This document shows, one piece after another, positions 19,507-29,644 of a stretch of DNA of 64,000 nucleotides. This stretch comes from Aureococcus anophagefferens (taxonomy: Eukaryota; Sar; Pelagophyceae; Pelagomonadales; Pelagomonadaceae). The notes beneath the pieces were generated by a model. That model did not search any database. It was not told the origin of the DNA and saw only the letters and a list, made by a program, of their open reading frames with translations. Where the stretch lies: positions 216,802-280,801 of the forward strand of contig NW_008705586.1 of NCBI RefSeq assembly GCF_000186865.1, read 5' to 3'. The first letter of the stretch is position 1. Each line of letters begins with the position of its first letter. The position numbers and the translations under genes are program-made.

Positions 19507-20913
19507 TTAGTCCGTGAGGTAGTCGGGCCCGAGGCGGCAGGCGGCGTCGACGGTGACGGAGCCGCCGTGGTTCGCGAAGGTCGCGTTGTACGCGTTGTCG
19601 AGGCACGCGCAGTCGACCAAGGCCACCGTCGCGTTGGACGCGTGGCAGCCGTTCTCCTTGTTGTCGAGCATGTCGCAGCGGCTCGCTTTGGCCGTCGCGC
19701 CGCTGTGGGCGCTGAGGCCCGACGCGCCGTTGGAGTTGAGGACGCAGTGCTCCAGCGTCGCGGCCGTCGATTCGCCGTGGACGAAGACGGCGCTCTCGCG
19801 GCAGCCGGAGACGTCGCAGCGGACGAGGCGCAGGGACGCGCCCTCGCGGGCCGTGACGCCGCTGAGCAGCGCCCGCGACGAGATGGCCGCGTCGACCACG
19901 ACGAGCGACCCGCCGCCGGACACGGAGCACGCGGACACGTCCGTGCCGACGTCGCAGCACTGGAAGTGCACCCCCACCAACAAACACTCCGCGGTGCGGC
20001 CCGTCACGTCCACGGCCTCGAAGATCGTGCGCCCGGGCCGCTCGAAGCCCTTGCTCGGCGGCCGCGCGCCGCCGTAGATGGCCACGGACCGGTCGACGAT
20101 CTTCAGCACGTCCGAATACCTCCCGGGCTCGACGAAGATGCGGTCGCCGCGCCGCGCGGCGTCGACGGCCTCCTGCACCGTGCCGAACTCCGCCGAGGGC
20201 ACGCGCAGGTCCCGGGGCTCGAGCGCGGCGACGGCCGCCACGAGCTCCGCGAGCGTCCGCGACCGGTGCCGGGGGACGACCTGGCGCCGGTGCTGGTAGT
20301 CGCGGAACTTCGTCGCGAGCGCGCTCGCGGTGCGGGCGAGCGCCTCCCAGTGCTTCTTTGTTGGGTCGATGAGGCGCGGCGCGGCCGACGCCGCGTAGAA
20401 GCCGCGCAGCCGCTCGTCGGCGCAGCGCAGGATCGACGCGTCGCGCGCGGCCGGCGACGTCGACCCGCCGGGCGACCCCGCGGGCACGTCGGGCCGGCCC
20501 AGCCGCGTCAGCAGGGCCGCCGTCACGTAGCAGACCCCCTTGGGGTGCCGCGTGACGATGGGCAGGTAGGACGCGACGAGCGTGACGACCTCGCCGGAGA
20601 GCAGCGACAGCGGATTCGGCCGCGACGCCGCCGGCGTCTCCTTCGCCGACGCGCGCTGCCGCTTCTTCTTCCCCGCGAGCATCTCCATGGACTTGCCGCG
20701 CCGCTCCACGACGCCCTCGGACCGCCGCGACGCCGACGCGTGCGGGCCGTAGCGCGGCATCTTGCCCATCTTCCGCCAGATCTTGCCGAGCGACTTCTTC
20801 GCCACGGGCTGCGCCGGCGCGAGGACGGCCGCGCCGGTCCGCATGCTCGCGGGGAGCGTCTTCGCGTGGTGGTGGTCGCACAGGGAGCGGTGCTTCGCGC
20901 CGGTCCAGCACAA
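19507..20913 (-). CDS. right-handed beta-helix repeat protein with F-box-like N-region
   Basis: 468 residues. The basic N-terminal region is followed by a possible F-box-like helix pair (NPLSLLSGEVVTLVASYLP, about 100-118). From about residue 235, FGTVQEAVDAARRGDRIFVE and PGRYSDVLKIVDRSVAIYGG begin a parallel beta-helix. PbH1-type coils continue to the end (LEHCVLNSNGASGLSAHSGA, ASRCDMLDNKENGCHASNA). A ubiquitin-ligase adaptor role would fit an F-box plus beta-helix (FBXO11-like) layout, but the F-box call is weak. Confidence 0.65.
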   Translation of the reverse strand: MCWTGAKHRSLCDHHHAKTLPASMRTGAAVLAPAQPVAKKSLGKIWRKMGKMPRYGPHASASRRSEGVVERRGKSMEMLAGKKKRQRASAKETPAASRPNPLSLLSGEVVTLVASYLPIVTRHPKGVCYVTAALLTRLGRPDVPAGSPGGSTSPAARDASILRCADERLRGFYAASAAPRLIDPTKKHWEALARTASALATKFRDYQHRRQVVPRHRSRTLAELVAAVAALEPRDLRVPSAEFGTVQEAVDAARRGDRIFVEPGRYSDVLKIVDRSVAIYGGARPPSKGFERPGRTIFEAVDVTGRTAECLLVGVHFQCCDVGTDVSACSVSGGGSLVVVDAAISSRALLSGVTAREGASLRLVRCDVSGCRESAVFVHGESTAATLEHCVLNSNGASGLSAHSGATAKASRCDMLDNKENGCHASNATVALVDCACLDNAYNATFANHGGSVTVDAACRLGPDYLTD

Positions 20914-21066
20914 GGCTTCTTTCGCGACGACGAAGCAGCGGACGGCCAGGCGTCAAGCTCACGAATCACGCGTGGAGAGTGTTCAAGGTGCACCGACGTT
21001 GAAAAAAAGACGTTAAAGACTGCCGTCGCAGCAGCCCCAGAACTCGCCGCGATAGAATAAGCCGAC

Positions 21067-21993
21067 ATGGCAGCCCACGTCGGCGCCGGCTCGACGCCGC
21101 GGTCGCCGCTGTCGCCCGTGAACGGGCGCCGCGCGACGTCGAAAAGCAAGAAGCAGGCCTTCAGCAGCCCGAGCGTGAACCCGCTGGCCCTCAAGGCCGA
21201 CTGGGACGGCGACGACGACGCCGGCACGCCCGCGCGCGCTCGCCCGGCGCCGCAGCTCGACACGTTCGAGGTGGCGTCCCGCACGGCGCAGAAGGCGCGA
21301 CGCCCGAGCCTCGCGGCGCAGCGCGTCGGCGAGCTCCTCGGCGCCGCGTCCAGGTCCGCCGAGTCCGCGGCCGCCGCGGCGTCGCGCGCCGCGTGCTTCG
21401 AGCCGTCGGCCGCCGGCGCGCCCACGCGATGCCAGATCGCCCGGAAGCAGGGCGTCTACACGCTCCTCGCCGCCAACGGGTCCGAGCTCCTGAAGGCGAC
21501 GCACTCGGTCGTCGGCCGTTGGACCGTGTCCGACGGCCGCGGCCGCTACGTCGGCAAGGCCGCGGCCAAGGGCGCCGCCTACAAGCTCAAGCGCGGCGAC
21601 GGCCTCTGCGTTGGCGGCCTGCTCTTCTCGCCCAACGCCGTCCACGCGTCCCTGCCGCCGGAGCTCCGCCTCGCGATCCCGGACGCGGCCGCGGCGGCGA
21701 AGGACGTCGTCGCGGCGCTCCGGGCCCGCGCCTACGACCGCGTGCCGACCTTCGTCTCCAAGCCCGTGCGCTGGGACGGCGAGGGCTACGTCCTCGACGG
21801 CTTCCCCGAGGGCCTGAAGATCGTGCCGTCCGCGAAGAACTTCCAGCTCGTACCGCACGGCGGCGACGGCATCGCCCTCCAGCTCGCGCGCGTCGACAAG
21901 GACACGTACTGCCTCGAGTTCGCGGGGCCGTCGCCCTTCGTCGCCTTCGGCGCCGCCCTCGCCTCGATCCACAGCTACAACCTCTTCCAGTGA
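21067..21993 (+). CDS. tubby-like C-terminal domain protein
   Basis: 308 residues. The N-terminal 115 residues are disordered, basic and Ser/Pro-rich. The C-terminal 180 residues match the tubby fold. The clearest part is the end: a KPVRWDGEGYVLDGF strand, SAKNFQLV, LQLARVDKDTYCLEF and an SPFVAFGAALASI helix. These parallel the YVLNFHGR / SVKNFQ / LQFGR / PLCALQAFAIALSS order of tubby proteins. Tubby domains bind phosphoinositides at the plasma membrane. The domain is shorter than in animal TULPs. It is divergent from the beta-helix gene across 153 bp. Confidence 0.7.
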   Translation: MAAHVGAGSTPRSPLSPVNGRRATSKSKKQAFSSPSVNPLALKADWDGDDDAGTPARARPAPQLDTFEVASRTAQKARRPSLAAQRVGELLGAASRSAESAAAAASRAACFEPSAAGAPTRCQIARKQGVYTLLAANGSELLKATHSVVGRWTVSDGRGRYVGKAAAKGAAYKLKRGDGLCVGGLLFSPNAVHASLPPELRLAIPDAAAAAKDVVAALRARAYDRVPTFVSKPVRWDGEGYVLDGFPEGLKIVPSAKNFQLVPHGGDGIALQLARVDKDTYCLEFAGPSPFVAFGAALASIHSYNLFQ

Positions 21994-22041
21994 GCCGACT
22001 AGTAACAGGTGTTCGTGTGTGATTTAGACGCGCGCGCGGGG

Positions 22042-23304
22042 TCACGTCTCGCCGTCGGAGTCGGCGCCGGGCCACTCCTCGCAGTAGTAGGCGCGCATGG
22101 CCCAGTCGCCGGAGAGCGCCTCCGCGCAGACCCAGCCGCGCGCGCCGTCCTTCGTCTCGACGCGGACCCGCTCGCGGTACTTGGACGTGTTCCGCTTGCC
22201 AACCTTGGCGACGCCGCGCACCGTGACGCGGTCGCGGCACTTCAAGACGCAGACCACGGTCTCCTCCCTGACCACGCGCCCCTCCAGACCGTAGTCGAGG
22301 TCGACGACCTCGCACGCCTTCGCCGCGCCCACGTTCGCCTCCGGGCACAGCACGTAGGCCGCCTCCTTCGCCAGGGGCAGGTAGACCATGCCGGCCTCGT
22401 AGTCGTCGTTCTTGTCCACGATCGCGCAGGACGCGTACTCGTGGATCCTCCGCGACAGCTCCGTGACGTCGCCCGGCCCGTCGAGCGCGTGGCCCGCGCC
22501 CGGCAGGATCTGCGTGTTCACGGCCGCGCGGCCCCGGCGCTTGTGGAAGGACTCGAACCCGCAGAGGTCGTCCCGCTCCCCGACGACCGCCAGGATCGAC
22601 GGGAAGTCGCCCGCGTGCGAGAGCAGGAACGTCTTCCCGATGAGCCCGACGCCCGGCGCCTTGGCGTTCTCCGCGTCCACCGGCGGGCAGACGAAGGCGA
22701 CGCCGTGGACGTCGAGATCGCGCTGGTTCTCGGAGATCCACTTCCGCGCGACCGCGCAGCCGTACGAGTACGCGACCACCAGAATCTTCGTCTCCGTCTT
22801 GTGCGGGTCGCCGATCTTGCGCGGCAGCTCGTGGCGGTAGCCCTCGTAGACGTCGCTCAGGTTGGCGACGTGCGCCTCCAGCAGCTCCGCCCGCGCGGGC
22901 CCGCCGACGGCCGACAGGTTGTCCTCGAAGCCGAGGCGCACGGTCGCGTAGCCGAGCGCGTGGAGGTGGCCGCTCAGCGCCTTGGTCACGGCGTCGTCGT
23001 CGAAGTCGCGCTCGACGTTGTGGCCGCAGATGATCGCCGTCCAGCCCGTGTGCAGGTGGTGCGCCTCCGCCGCCTCGGCGACGAAGGCGCGCGTCTCGCC
23101 CATGGTCCACTCGGCCTCCTCCCAGTGGAGCGTCTCGGGCAGCGCCGGGAACCGCGCGGGCCCGGGCAGGGGCGCCGTCAGCGGCAGCGGGCCGGGGTTC
23201 GGGCCCGTGAACTGCGGCGCGTGCGTCGGCTCCTGCGGCATGGGGCCCGGCGACGGGCCGAAGGCAGCCATTAGTCGACTTCGACGCAGCGGTGTTTGAT
23301 TCAT
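22042..23304 (-). CDS. alpha/beta-hydrolase fold protein
   Basis: 420 residues with a Pro-rich N-terminus. WTAIICGHNVERDFDDDAV begins the fold. The nucleophile elbow is AYSYGCAVA (G-x-S-x-G variant with Ser in YSYG). VVGERDDLCGFESF could supply the acid, and ILPGAGHALDG gives the catalytic His. The last 110 residues look like an SH3-like beta domain (VVCVLKCRDRVTVRGVAKVG, RGWVCAEALSGDW). A serine hydrolase is likely but the substrate is unknown. A start at 23271 (MAAFGPSPGP) is equally possible. Confidence 0.65.
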   Translation of the reverse strand: MNQTPLRRSRLMAAFGPSPGPMPQEPTHAPQFTGPNPGPLPLTAPLPGPARFPALPETLHWEEAEWTMGETRAFVAEAAEAHHLHTGWTAIICGHNVERDFDDDAVTKALSGHLHALGYATVRLGFEDNLSAVGGPARAELLEAHVANLSDVYEGYRHELPRKIGDPHKTETKILVVAYSYGCAVARKWISENQRDLDVHGVAFVCPPVDAENAKAPGVGLIGKTFLLSHAGDFPSILAVVGERDDLCGFESFHKRRGRAAVNTQILPGAGHALDGPGDVTELSRRIHEYASCAIVDKNDDYEAGMVYLPLAKEAAYVLCPEANVGAAKACEVVDLDYGLEGRVVREETVVCVLKCRDRVTVRGVAKVGKRNTSKYRERVRVETKDGARGWVCAEALSGDWAMRAYYCEEWPGADSDGET

Positions 23305-23464
23305 CCAGCTTGAAGTTTACGAGCTAAAGATGAAGAGCGCACCTAGAGCGCACCAAGGCTGTGCGGCTCGCACGAGAGCAGCCCCTCCGCCGGACGCTCG
23401 TCGCGCAGACGACTCCCGCGCGCAAAAAGGCCAGCACCACAGCGTCCTGCTTATCGACAGTCGA

Positions 23465-24088
23465 TCACAGCCGGCCGCGGGACGCGCGCGCGGGGCTCGC
23501 CGCGCGGCTCGAGATGCGCAGGGTCCCCAGGTCCCCCCGGGAGAAGGAGCGCACGGTGTTCCGCGACGGGTGCGTGCCCGCGACGCGCCGCGCCTGGGCG
23601 TTGAGCTCGTAGAGCCGCCGCTTGAGCGCGTCGTACTCGCGCGCGACGGCCGCGGGCGTCGCCTGGCCCGTCTGGGGCCGCTTGTAGTGCCCCCCGAAGT
23701 TCGTCGCCGTGGAGATCATGAAGTCCGTGCGCGTCTGGACCGTCGACGGCCGGAAGGGCACGCGCGGCTTCGGGTACTGGCGGTAGTCGACGAGCTTGTC
23801 GAGCGCGAAGCTGTTGATGCCCTTCCAGTCCTGCTGGAGGATCTGGGGCACGTGCTTGTCGTCGTCGCCGTAGCGGCTCGGCGGCAGCCGCCGCCGGTCG
23901 ACGCGCCGCTGGAGGCCCGTCGACGGCCGGTCCGGCGCGTAGTCGTGCGTCGCGATGGGGTCCGCGGCGCTGCGCAGGTCGTAGGACCGGTTGCGCGCGT
24001 TCGGCGTCTGCCAGCGGTGCAGGAACTCGGAGGCGTCCGCCGAGGCGCAGTTGCGGGTCGCCGACATCATGGACGTGGACGCGACCAT
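23465..24088 (-). CDS. basic protein of unknown function
   Basis: 207 residues, rich in Arg, Tyr, Pro and Ser. Short motifs such as FLHRWQTPNARNRSYDLRSA, DWKGINSFALDKLVDYRQYP and FMISTATNFGGHYKRP are separated by disordered linkers. The style recalls microtubule-associated or ciliary scaffold proteins, but no family is recognised and this is not a functional call. It is divergent from the large IQ/WW gene, about 216 bp between the ATGs. Confidence 0.5.
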   Translation of the reverse strand: MVASTSMMSATRNCASADASEFLHRWQTPNARNRSYDLRSAADPIATHDYAPDRPSTGLQRRVDRRRLPPSRYGDDDKHVPQILQQDWKGINSFALDKLVDYRQYPKPRVPFRPSTVQTRTDFMISTATNFGGHYKRPQTGQATPAAVAREYDALKRRLYELNAQARRVAGTHPSRNTVRSFSRGDLGTLRISSRAASPARASRGRL

Positions 24089-24304
24089 GGCGGCGGGCCC
24101 CTCCAGGGAGAGCGTTCACGTAGCGCTGAATTAAACTCAACGTATCATGCTTGAGATTGATTACATGTAGCGCGCTTGCGAGCCGACGAGGACCTGGGCC
24201 TCTCCGAGAGGGCCGGTGCGCGCGCCGGCGGCGGCGGACGCGCGGCGCCTCGGCGGACGCGCGGCGCCTCGGCGGCGGCACGTGCGGCGCCTCGCCCGGG
24301 CGCG

Positions 24305-27300
24305 ATGATGCTCGAGGAGCCCGCGTACGCGTACGACGACGCCTCGGAGCGCCTGGCCTCGCCGGACGCGACGGCCCTGGAGCCGGCCACGGCGGCGTCC
24401 TTCGCGAAGCTCGAGCGCCCGTCGCCGCAGCCGCAGCGCCACCTGCTGGACGTGAACGCGCTGCAGCACCTGCTGCCCGGCCAGCCGCTCGGCGCGTCCG
24501 CGAAGCACCCCGTGAGCGACCCCGCGCGCGCGCGGCGCGCCGAGGAGGAGATCCGGCGCATGCTCAGCGACGACGGGCGGCTGCGCGTGCTCCAGCGGCG
24601 CGCGGAGCACGCCATGCAGATGGCCGCGGCGGCGCGGCGCGCCGAGGAGGTGGAGTCCGAGGCGTCGCGCGCGCTCGGCGGCGGCGGCTTCTTCGACGAC
24701 GCCGACGAGCCCGCGCGCAGGGCGCCGAAGCCGGCCGCGGGCGCCGCGGCGGCGTCGGCGCGGGACGCGGCCTTCATGGAGGCGCTCTCCCTGACGAACC
24801 CCAACGACCTGCGGCGCCTCGAGGCCGCCTACGACGACGCGTCCGCGGGCGCGGACCGCCTCGAGCGGTTCCTGCACCGGACGCTCCGCGAGTGCCGCCT
24901 CGAGGAGCGCAGCGACCGCGTGTCGCGCGCCGACGCCGCGCGCGCCGCCACCAAGGCCGCGAAGCGCCAGCTCCTCGGCGCCGGCACGACGGCCCAGGAG
25001 CTCAAGCGGACGCTCGACGCGTGCCGCCACGGCGCCGTCTTCCCCGGCGACGACGACGCGGCGCCGCCGCCGGCGCCCGCGCCGTCGCTCCGCGCCGAGG
25101 CCGCGGACCAGCGCCGGCGCAAGCCCAGCGACGTCTCCGCCGGGGCCTTCTGCCGGTCGCTCGGCCGCGCGGCGCGCGTCGACGGCGCCGCGCGGAAGCT
25201 CGGCGCGCGGTCGCTGCGGAACACGCAGTTCGGCGGCCCGACCGTCGACGTCGGCGACGTGGACCCGCGCATCGGCGGCCTCCTCGCGCAGAGCCTCACG
25301 AGCCTCGGGCCCCGGTCGGCGAGCGCGCCCCTCGACGAGGCGAGCCAGCTGAGCGCGTCGCTCGGGTCGCGGCCGCCCGACGGCCTCCCGCGGCTCCAGC
25401 CCATCCAGGCGCAGTCGAGCAAGCTCAGCAAGAAGTCGCTGCGGCGCAAGGCGCGGTCCGCGGCCCTGCGCAAGCAGGCGCGGCGGCGGACGCCGCCGGG
25501 CCGCCTCGCGCCGCTCGACGCGCCGACGCCCGCGCACGCGTCGCTGCGCGCCCAGCTGGAGGAGAGCCGGTCCAACTGCGCGGCCTTCGAGGCCGCGGTC
25601 AAGGCCGACGCGCAGTGGGCGGCGACGCACTGCCCGCGGCCCGAGCGGCCCCTCGACCCCGCGGGCCGCGCGCTGAGCGACGGCACGGCCGCGCTCTGCC
25701 GCCGCTGGGCCGCGGAGAAGCTCGCGGTAACGCTCGCGCGGCTCCGGCGCCAGCAGCTCTTCCGCGTGCTCTGCCGCTGGCGCGAGCACGCGGCGCTCGC
25801 GAGCAACGCGCACCAGGTCGCGCGCTACGCGCGCCTCGTGACCGCGCAGCGCTGCCTCGAGATCTGCGAGGACTTCGTGCGGCGGAAGACGCGCGCGGCG
25901 CTCACGCGCTGGCTCTACGACGTCGAGCGCCAGCGCCTCGAGGAGGCGCGCGCGGCCGCGCTGCGGCTCCAGCGGCGCTGCCGCGTGTCCCTGTCCAAGA
26001 AGCGCGTCGACGGCCGGCGCGTCGAGGTCAACTGCGGCCGCATCCAGAGCGGCTGGCGCTGCAAGCGCGCGCGCGCGCGCGCCGGCGAGCGCCGCGGCGC
26101 CGTGCTCCTCGACGGCGCGAGCAAGCGCATCGGCGGCGCGTGGAAGAACCGCCGGTCCTGCCGGGGCGCGCGGTCCGAGGCCGACGCGCGCCGCCGGAAG
26201 CGCGAGGCGAAGCGGCAGAGCGACGGCGCGTCCGCGATCCAGCGCCGGCTCCGGTGCCGCAACGCCGCGCGCGACGTCGAGGCGAAGCGCGGCGAGCGCG
26301 ACCGCGAGGACGTCGCGCGCAAGCTCCAGGGCCTCCAGCGCTCGCGCGACGCCAAGGCCAAGGCCGCGGAGAAGCGCGAGCGCCGCGACGCGGCCAAGTC
26401 CCTGCAGAAGCGCGAGCGCGGCCGCCGCGAGCGCATCAAGGCCGCGAAGCTCAAGACGGAGCGCCGCGAGACCTACAGCGCGTCGCTCATGCAGCGCGCC
26501 CAGCGCGGCCGCACGGCGCGGCGCCGCGTGACGAAGATCAAGACCGACAGGGTCGAGGGCGGCGCGGCGACGCTGCTCCAGTCCCGCCAGCGCGGCCACG
26601 CGGCGAAGAAGGAGGTCGCGAAGAAGAAGGAGGAGATCGCCACGGCCGACGCGGCCGTCAAGGTCCAGGCCCAGCTCCGCCGCCGCGAGGGCGCCAAGGC
26701 CGTCGCCGAGAAGCGCGAGCGCGTCAAGAACGCGGCGCAGCACGACGCCGCGACGACGCTGCAGACGCGCCAGCGCCGCCGCGCGGCCGTCGTCAAGGTC
26801 GACCAGGCGCGCCTCGACAAGGCCGTCCGCGAGGCCGCGCGGACCGCCGCGGCGACGACGATCCAGTGCGCGGCGCGGCGCCGCCGGGCCGCGGCGCGCG
26901 TCAAGGCGAAGCGCCGCGAGACGTCGGACCGCGTCGCGGCCGAGGCCAAGGCCCAGCGCGAGCGCGAGCAGCAGGAGGCCGCGGAGCGCGAGCGCCTCGC
27001 GGCCCTCGCGCGCGAGGCCGAGGCCGCGAAGCNNNNNNNNNNNNNNNNNNNNNNNNNNNNNNNNNNNNNNNNNNNNNNNNNNGAGCGGCGCGTCGCCGCC
27101 GAGGCCGCGGCCGAGGCCGAGCGCCTCGCCGCCGCCGCCGCGGCGGAGGAGCGACGGCTCGCCGACGAGGAGCGCGCGCGCGCCGCGGCGGCCCGCGAGG
27201 AGGAGCTCGCGCGGCTCGACGCGGAGGAGCGCGCGCGCGTCGAGGCCGAGGAGGCGCGGCGCGAGGAGGCCGCGCGCGCGGCGCGCGAGCTCGAGGCCCG

Positions 27301-29644
27301 GAAGCTCGCGGCGTGCGGCGCGATCCAGGGCATGGCGCGCCGCGTCGCGGCCAAGGCCAAGGTCGCCGCGCGGCGCAGGGCCCACCGCGAGGCCCAGGCG
27401 GCCATCGTCGAGGGCGGCGCCGCGGGCGCGCGCGCCATCGAGGCGGAGACGGCCGCGGCGCGGGACGACATCGCCGCGTCGCTGCTCCAGTTCAGCGCGC
27501 CGCCGACGCCCGAGGACGGCGCGCCGGCCGAGGCCGCGGCGGCGAAGCGCAAGGACGAGGCCTTCAAGAAGTTCCAGGCCGACGCGGACGCCAAGGCCGC
27601 GGCCGACGCCGAGGCCGCGGCGAGCCAGCCGGCCAAGGACGAGGCGAAGCGCCGGGCGGAGCAGGAGCTCGCGCTCGGCGGCGTCGAGCAGGCGCGGCGC
27701 GACTCGCAGCTGCCCGACCTCTCGCCGGCGAAGGACGATGCCGAAGCAGCCGACGCGAAGGCCGCGGCGGACGCGAAAGCCGCGGCCGACGCCGAACCGG
27801 CAGACGCCAAGGCCGCCGCCGACGCCAAAGCCGCCGCCGACGCCAAGGCCGCCGCCGACGCCGAAGCGGCGGACGCGAAAGCCTCCGCCGAAGCCAAGGC
27901 CGCGGCCGACGCCAAGGCCGCGGCCGACGCCCGGGCCGCCGCGGACGCCGAGGTCGCCGAGGCCGAGGCGCGCGTCCGCGCCGAGGCCGAGGCGAAGATC
28001 GCCGCGGAGGCCGAGAAGGCGCGCGCCGAGGCCGAGGCCGCCGCGGCGAAGCAGCAGGCCGAGGCCGACGCCATCGCGGCCGCGCAGGCGGAGATGCGGC
28101 GCGAGATCGAGGCCGCGAACGCGCGGCTCGCCGAGGAGGAGAAGATCCGCAAGATCGAGGCGGAGGCGCGCGCGCGCGTCGAGAAGGAGATGGCCGCGCG
28201 GCTCAAGGCCGAGCAGGAGACGCGGGCCCGCTTCGAGGCCGCGGAGCAGGAGCGGCGCCGCGCGGCCGAAGACGCGCGGGCCAAGGCCGACGCCGAGGCG
28301 CGCGAGAAGCAGGAGGCCATGCTGGCGATGCTCGAGGAGCGCGCCGCGCGGCTCCAGAAGCTCGAGGAGGAGGCCGTCGCGGCCGCGGAGGCGCGCGCCG
28401 CCGCCGAGGCCAAGGCCCGCGCGGACGCCGCGGCCGCGGCCGCGGCCGCGCCGCCGCCGGAGCCGACGCCGCGCGACGAGCCCGAGGAGCCCGCGCGGGC
28501 CGAGACGCCGACGAAGGAGCCGACGGCGCGCGAGCGCCGCGAGCAGAGCAAGCGGGCCAAGGCCGCGGCGGCCGCGCGCGAGAAGCCCGTCGTGCCGCCC
28601 CTGTCGTTCCGGAAGATCGAGGGCATCGCCAAGGACCAGGCCGAGCGGCTCATCGAGGAGCGTATGGAGGCGCTCAACGCCAAGTTCGCCGAGCTCGAGC
28701 ACCGCGAGGACCGGCTCCGGTCCCTCGAGGCGTCCGTCGAGGCGCGGCTCAGCGGCTTCGAGGCGACGGCCGCGTCGCGCGACGCCGAGGCCGCCGAGTC
28801 GCTGAGCGCGCGCGACACGCAGCTCATGACCGTCGTCGAGGACCAGATCAGCGCGCGGCTCGAGGAGATGGGCGCGCGGTCGCTCGCCATCGAGGAGCGC
28901 CTCGACAGCTACCGCGAGGAGGCCCACGGCGCGTCCATGGAGGCCACGGCCGCCGTCCAGACCGCGCGCGAGGCCAAGGACACGGCGCGCGAGGCGCGGG
29001 ACCGCGCGGAGAAGGCCGCGTCGGACCTCGCGCTCGTGCCGCACCAGGCGCCCGCGTCGCCGTCGCGGAGCCGGACGCCGTCGCGGAGCGACCGCGCGCG
29101 GTCGCCCGCGGCCGGCGGCGCCGCCGGCGGCGCGCTCGCGGGCGCGTCCTACGCCGCGGACCACTGGGTCCAGTACTACGACGACGCGAGCGGCTCCGAC
29201 TACTTCTACAACACGGTCACGGGCGACACGTCCTGGACCGAGCCGCCGGGCGTCTCCGTGCAGCGCGGCGACGAGCTCGCGGCCGCGCCGCTCTTCGAGG
29301 ACGTCGACGAGCCCGTGAAGCTCCAGGAGGGCGAGTCGCCCTGGCTCGAGTACTGGGACGAGTCCGCCGGGAGCCGCTACTGGTACAACGTGCTCACGCA
29401 CGAGGCGTCCTGGACCCAGCCGCCCGAGGACGACCTCGACGCGCACGCGCAGCAGATCGTCGTGCCCCCGGGGCCGGACTGGACCGCGGCCATCGACAAC
29501 AAGTCGGGCCGCGAGACCTGGGTCAACGACGCCACGGGCGAGGTCCTCAAGTCCGCGGACGGCGACGCGGGCTCCCAGGCCTCGGGCACGGACCGCCGCG
29601 CGGCCCGGCGCAACCGCCGCGCGTCGAGCGCGGCCAAGCACTAG
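24305..29644 (+). CDS. large IQ-repeat / coiled-coil / WW-domain protein
   Basis: About 1,780 residues; the first ATG of the open frame is at 24305. Order of features: a 450-residue region of mixed composition; an SFI1-like helical segment with Trp-centred repeats (VLCRWREHAALASNAHQV, ALTRWLYDVERQRL); about a dozen IQ-like repeats 22-25 residues apart (AALRLQRRCR, SASLMQRAQRG, AATTIQCAARRRR), the usual calmodulin or centrin sites; a very long charged Ala-rich coiled coil; and C-terminal WW domains (WVQYYDDASGSDYFYN...W, WLEYWDESAGSRYWYN...W) plus a degenerate third. A centrosomal, basal-body or cytoskeletal scaffold is plausible. A 50-N gap interrupts the coiled coil; the frame is continuous if the gap length is as written. 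Confidence 0.8.
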   Translation: MMLEEPAYAYDDASERLASPDATALEPATAASFAKLERPSPQPQRHLLDVNALQHLLPGQPLGASAKHPVSDPARARRAEEEIRRMLSDDGRLRVLQRRAEHAMQMAAAARRAEEVESEASRALGGGGFFDDADEPARRAPKPAAGAAAASARDAAFMEALSLTNPNDLRRLEAAYDDASAGADRLERFLHRTLRECRLEERSDRVSRADAARAATKAAKRQLLGAGTTAQELKRTLDACRHGAVFPGDDDAAPPPAPAPSLRAEAADQRRRKPSDVSAGAFCRSLGRAARVDGAARKLGARSLRNTQFGGPTVDVGDVDPRIGGLLAQSLTSLGPRSASAPLDEASQLSASLGSRPPDGLPRLQPIQAQSSKLSKKSLRRKARSAALRKQARRRTPPGRLAPLDAPTPAHASLRAQLEESRSNCAAFEAAVKADAQWAATHCPRPERPLDPAGRALSDGTAALCRRWAAEKLAVTLARLRRQQLFRVLCRWREHAALASNAHQVARYARLVTAQRCLEICEDFVRRKTRAALTRWLYDVERQRLEEARAAALRLQRRCRVSLSKKRVDGRRVEVNCGRIQSGWRCKRARARAGERRGAVLLDGASKRIGGAWKNRRSCRGARSEADARRRKREAKRQSDGASAIQRRLRCRNAARDVEAKRGERDREDVARKLQGLQRSRDAKAKAAEKRERRDAAKSLQKRERGRRERIKAAKLKTERRETYSASLMQRAQRGRTARRRVTKIKTDRVEGGAATLLQSRQRGHAAKKEVAKKKEEIATADAAVKVQAQLRRREGAKAVAEKRERVKNAAQHDAATTLQTRQRRRAAVVKVDQARLDKAVREAARTAAATTIQCAARRRRAAARVKAKRRETSDRVAAEAKAQREREQQEAAERERLAALAREAEAAKXXXXXXXXXXXXXXXXXERRVAAEAAAEAERLAAAAAAEERRLADEERARAAAAREEELARLDAEERARVEAEEARREEAARAARELEARKLAACGAIQGMARRVAAKAKVAARRRAHREAQAAIVEGGAAGARAIEAETAAARDDIAASLLQFSAPPTPEDGAPAEAAAAKRKDEAFKKFQADADAKAAADAEAAASQPAKDEAKRRAEQELALGGVEQARRDSQLPDLSPAKDDAEAADAKAAADAKAAADAEPADAKAAADAKAAADAKAAADAEAADAKASAEAKAAADAKAAADARAAADAEVAEAEARVRAEAEAKIAAEAEKARAEAEAAAAKQQAEADAIAAAQAEMRREIEAANARLAEEEKIRKIEAEARARVEKEMAARLKAEQETRARFEAAEQERRRAAEDARAKADAEAREKQEAMLAMLEERAARLQKLEEEAVAAAEARAAAEAKARADAAAAAAAAPPPEPTPRDEPEEPARAETPTKEPTARERREQSKRAKAAAAAREKPVVPPLSFRKIEGIAKDQAERLIEERMEALNAKFAELEHREDRLRSLEASVEARLSGFEATAASRDAEAAESLSARDTQLMTVVEDQISARLEEMGARSLAIEERLDSYREEAHGASMEATAAVQTAREAKDTAREARDRAEKAASDLALVPHQAPASPSRSRTPSRSDRARSPAAGGAAGGALAGASYAADHWVQYYDDASGSDYFYNTVTGDTSWTEPPGVSVQRGDELAAAPLFEDVDEPVKLQEGESPWLEYWDESAGSRYWYNVLTHEASWTQPPEDDLDAHAQQIVVPPGPDWTAAIDNKSGRETWVNDATGEVLKSADGDAGSQASGTDRRAARRNRRASSAAKH
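27033..27082. other. assembly gap (50 N)
   Basis: Fifty undetermined bases lie inside the coiled-coil coding region. Alanine/glutamate/arginine repeats flank both sides, so collapse of a repetitive stretch is the likely cause. The reading frame is the same before and after the N run, which means the true missing length is probably congruent to 50 modulo 3. Confidence 0.95.
27745..27960 (+). repeat. coding minisatellite for ADAKA repeats
   Basis: Imperfect 15-18 bp units (GCCGACGCCAAGGCC and variants) encode runs of A-D-A-K-A-A. They form an alanine-rich helical stretch similar in style to LEA-type repeats. Substitutions are mostly silent. Confidence 0.75.
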
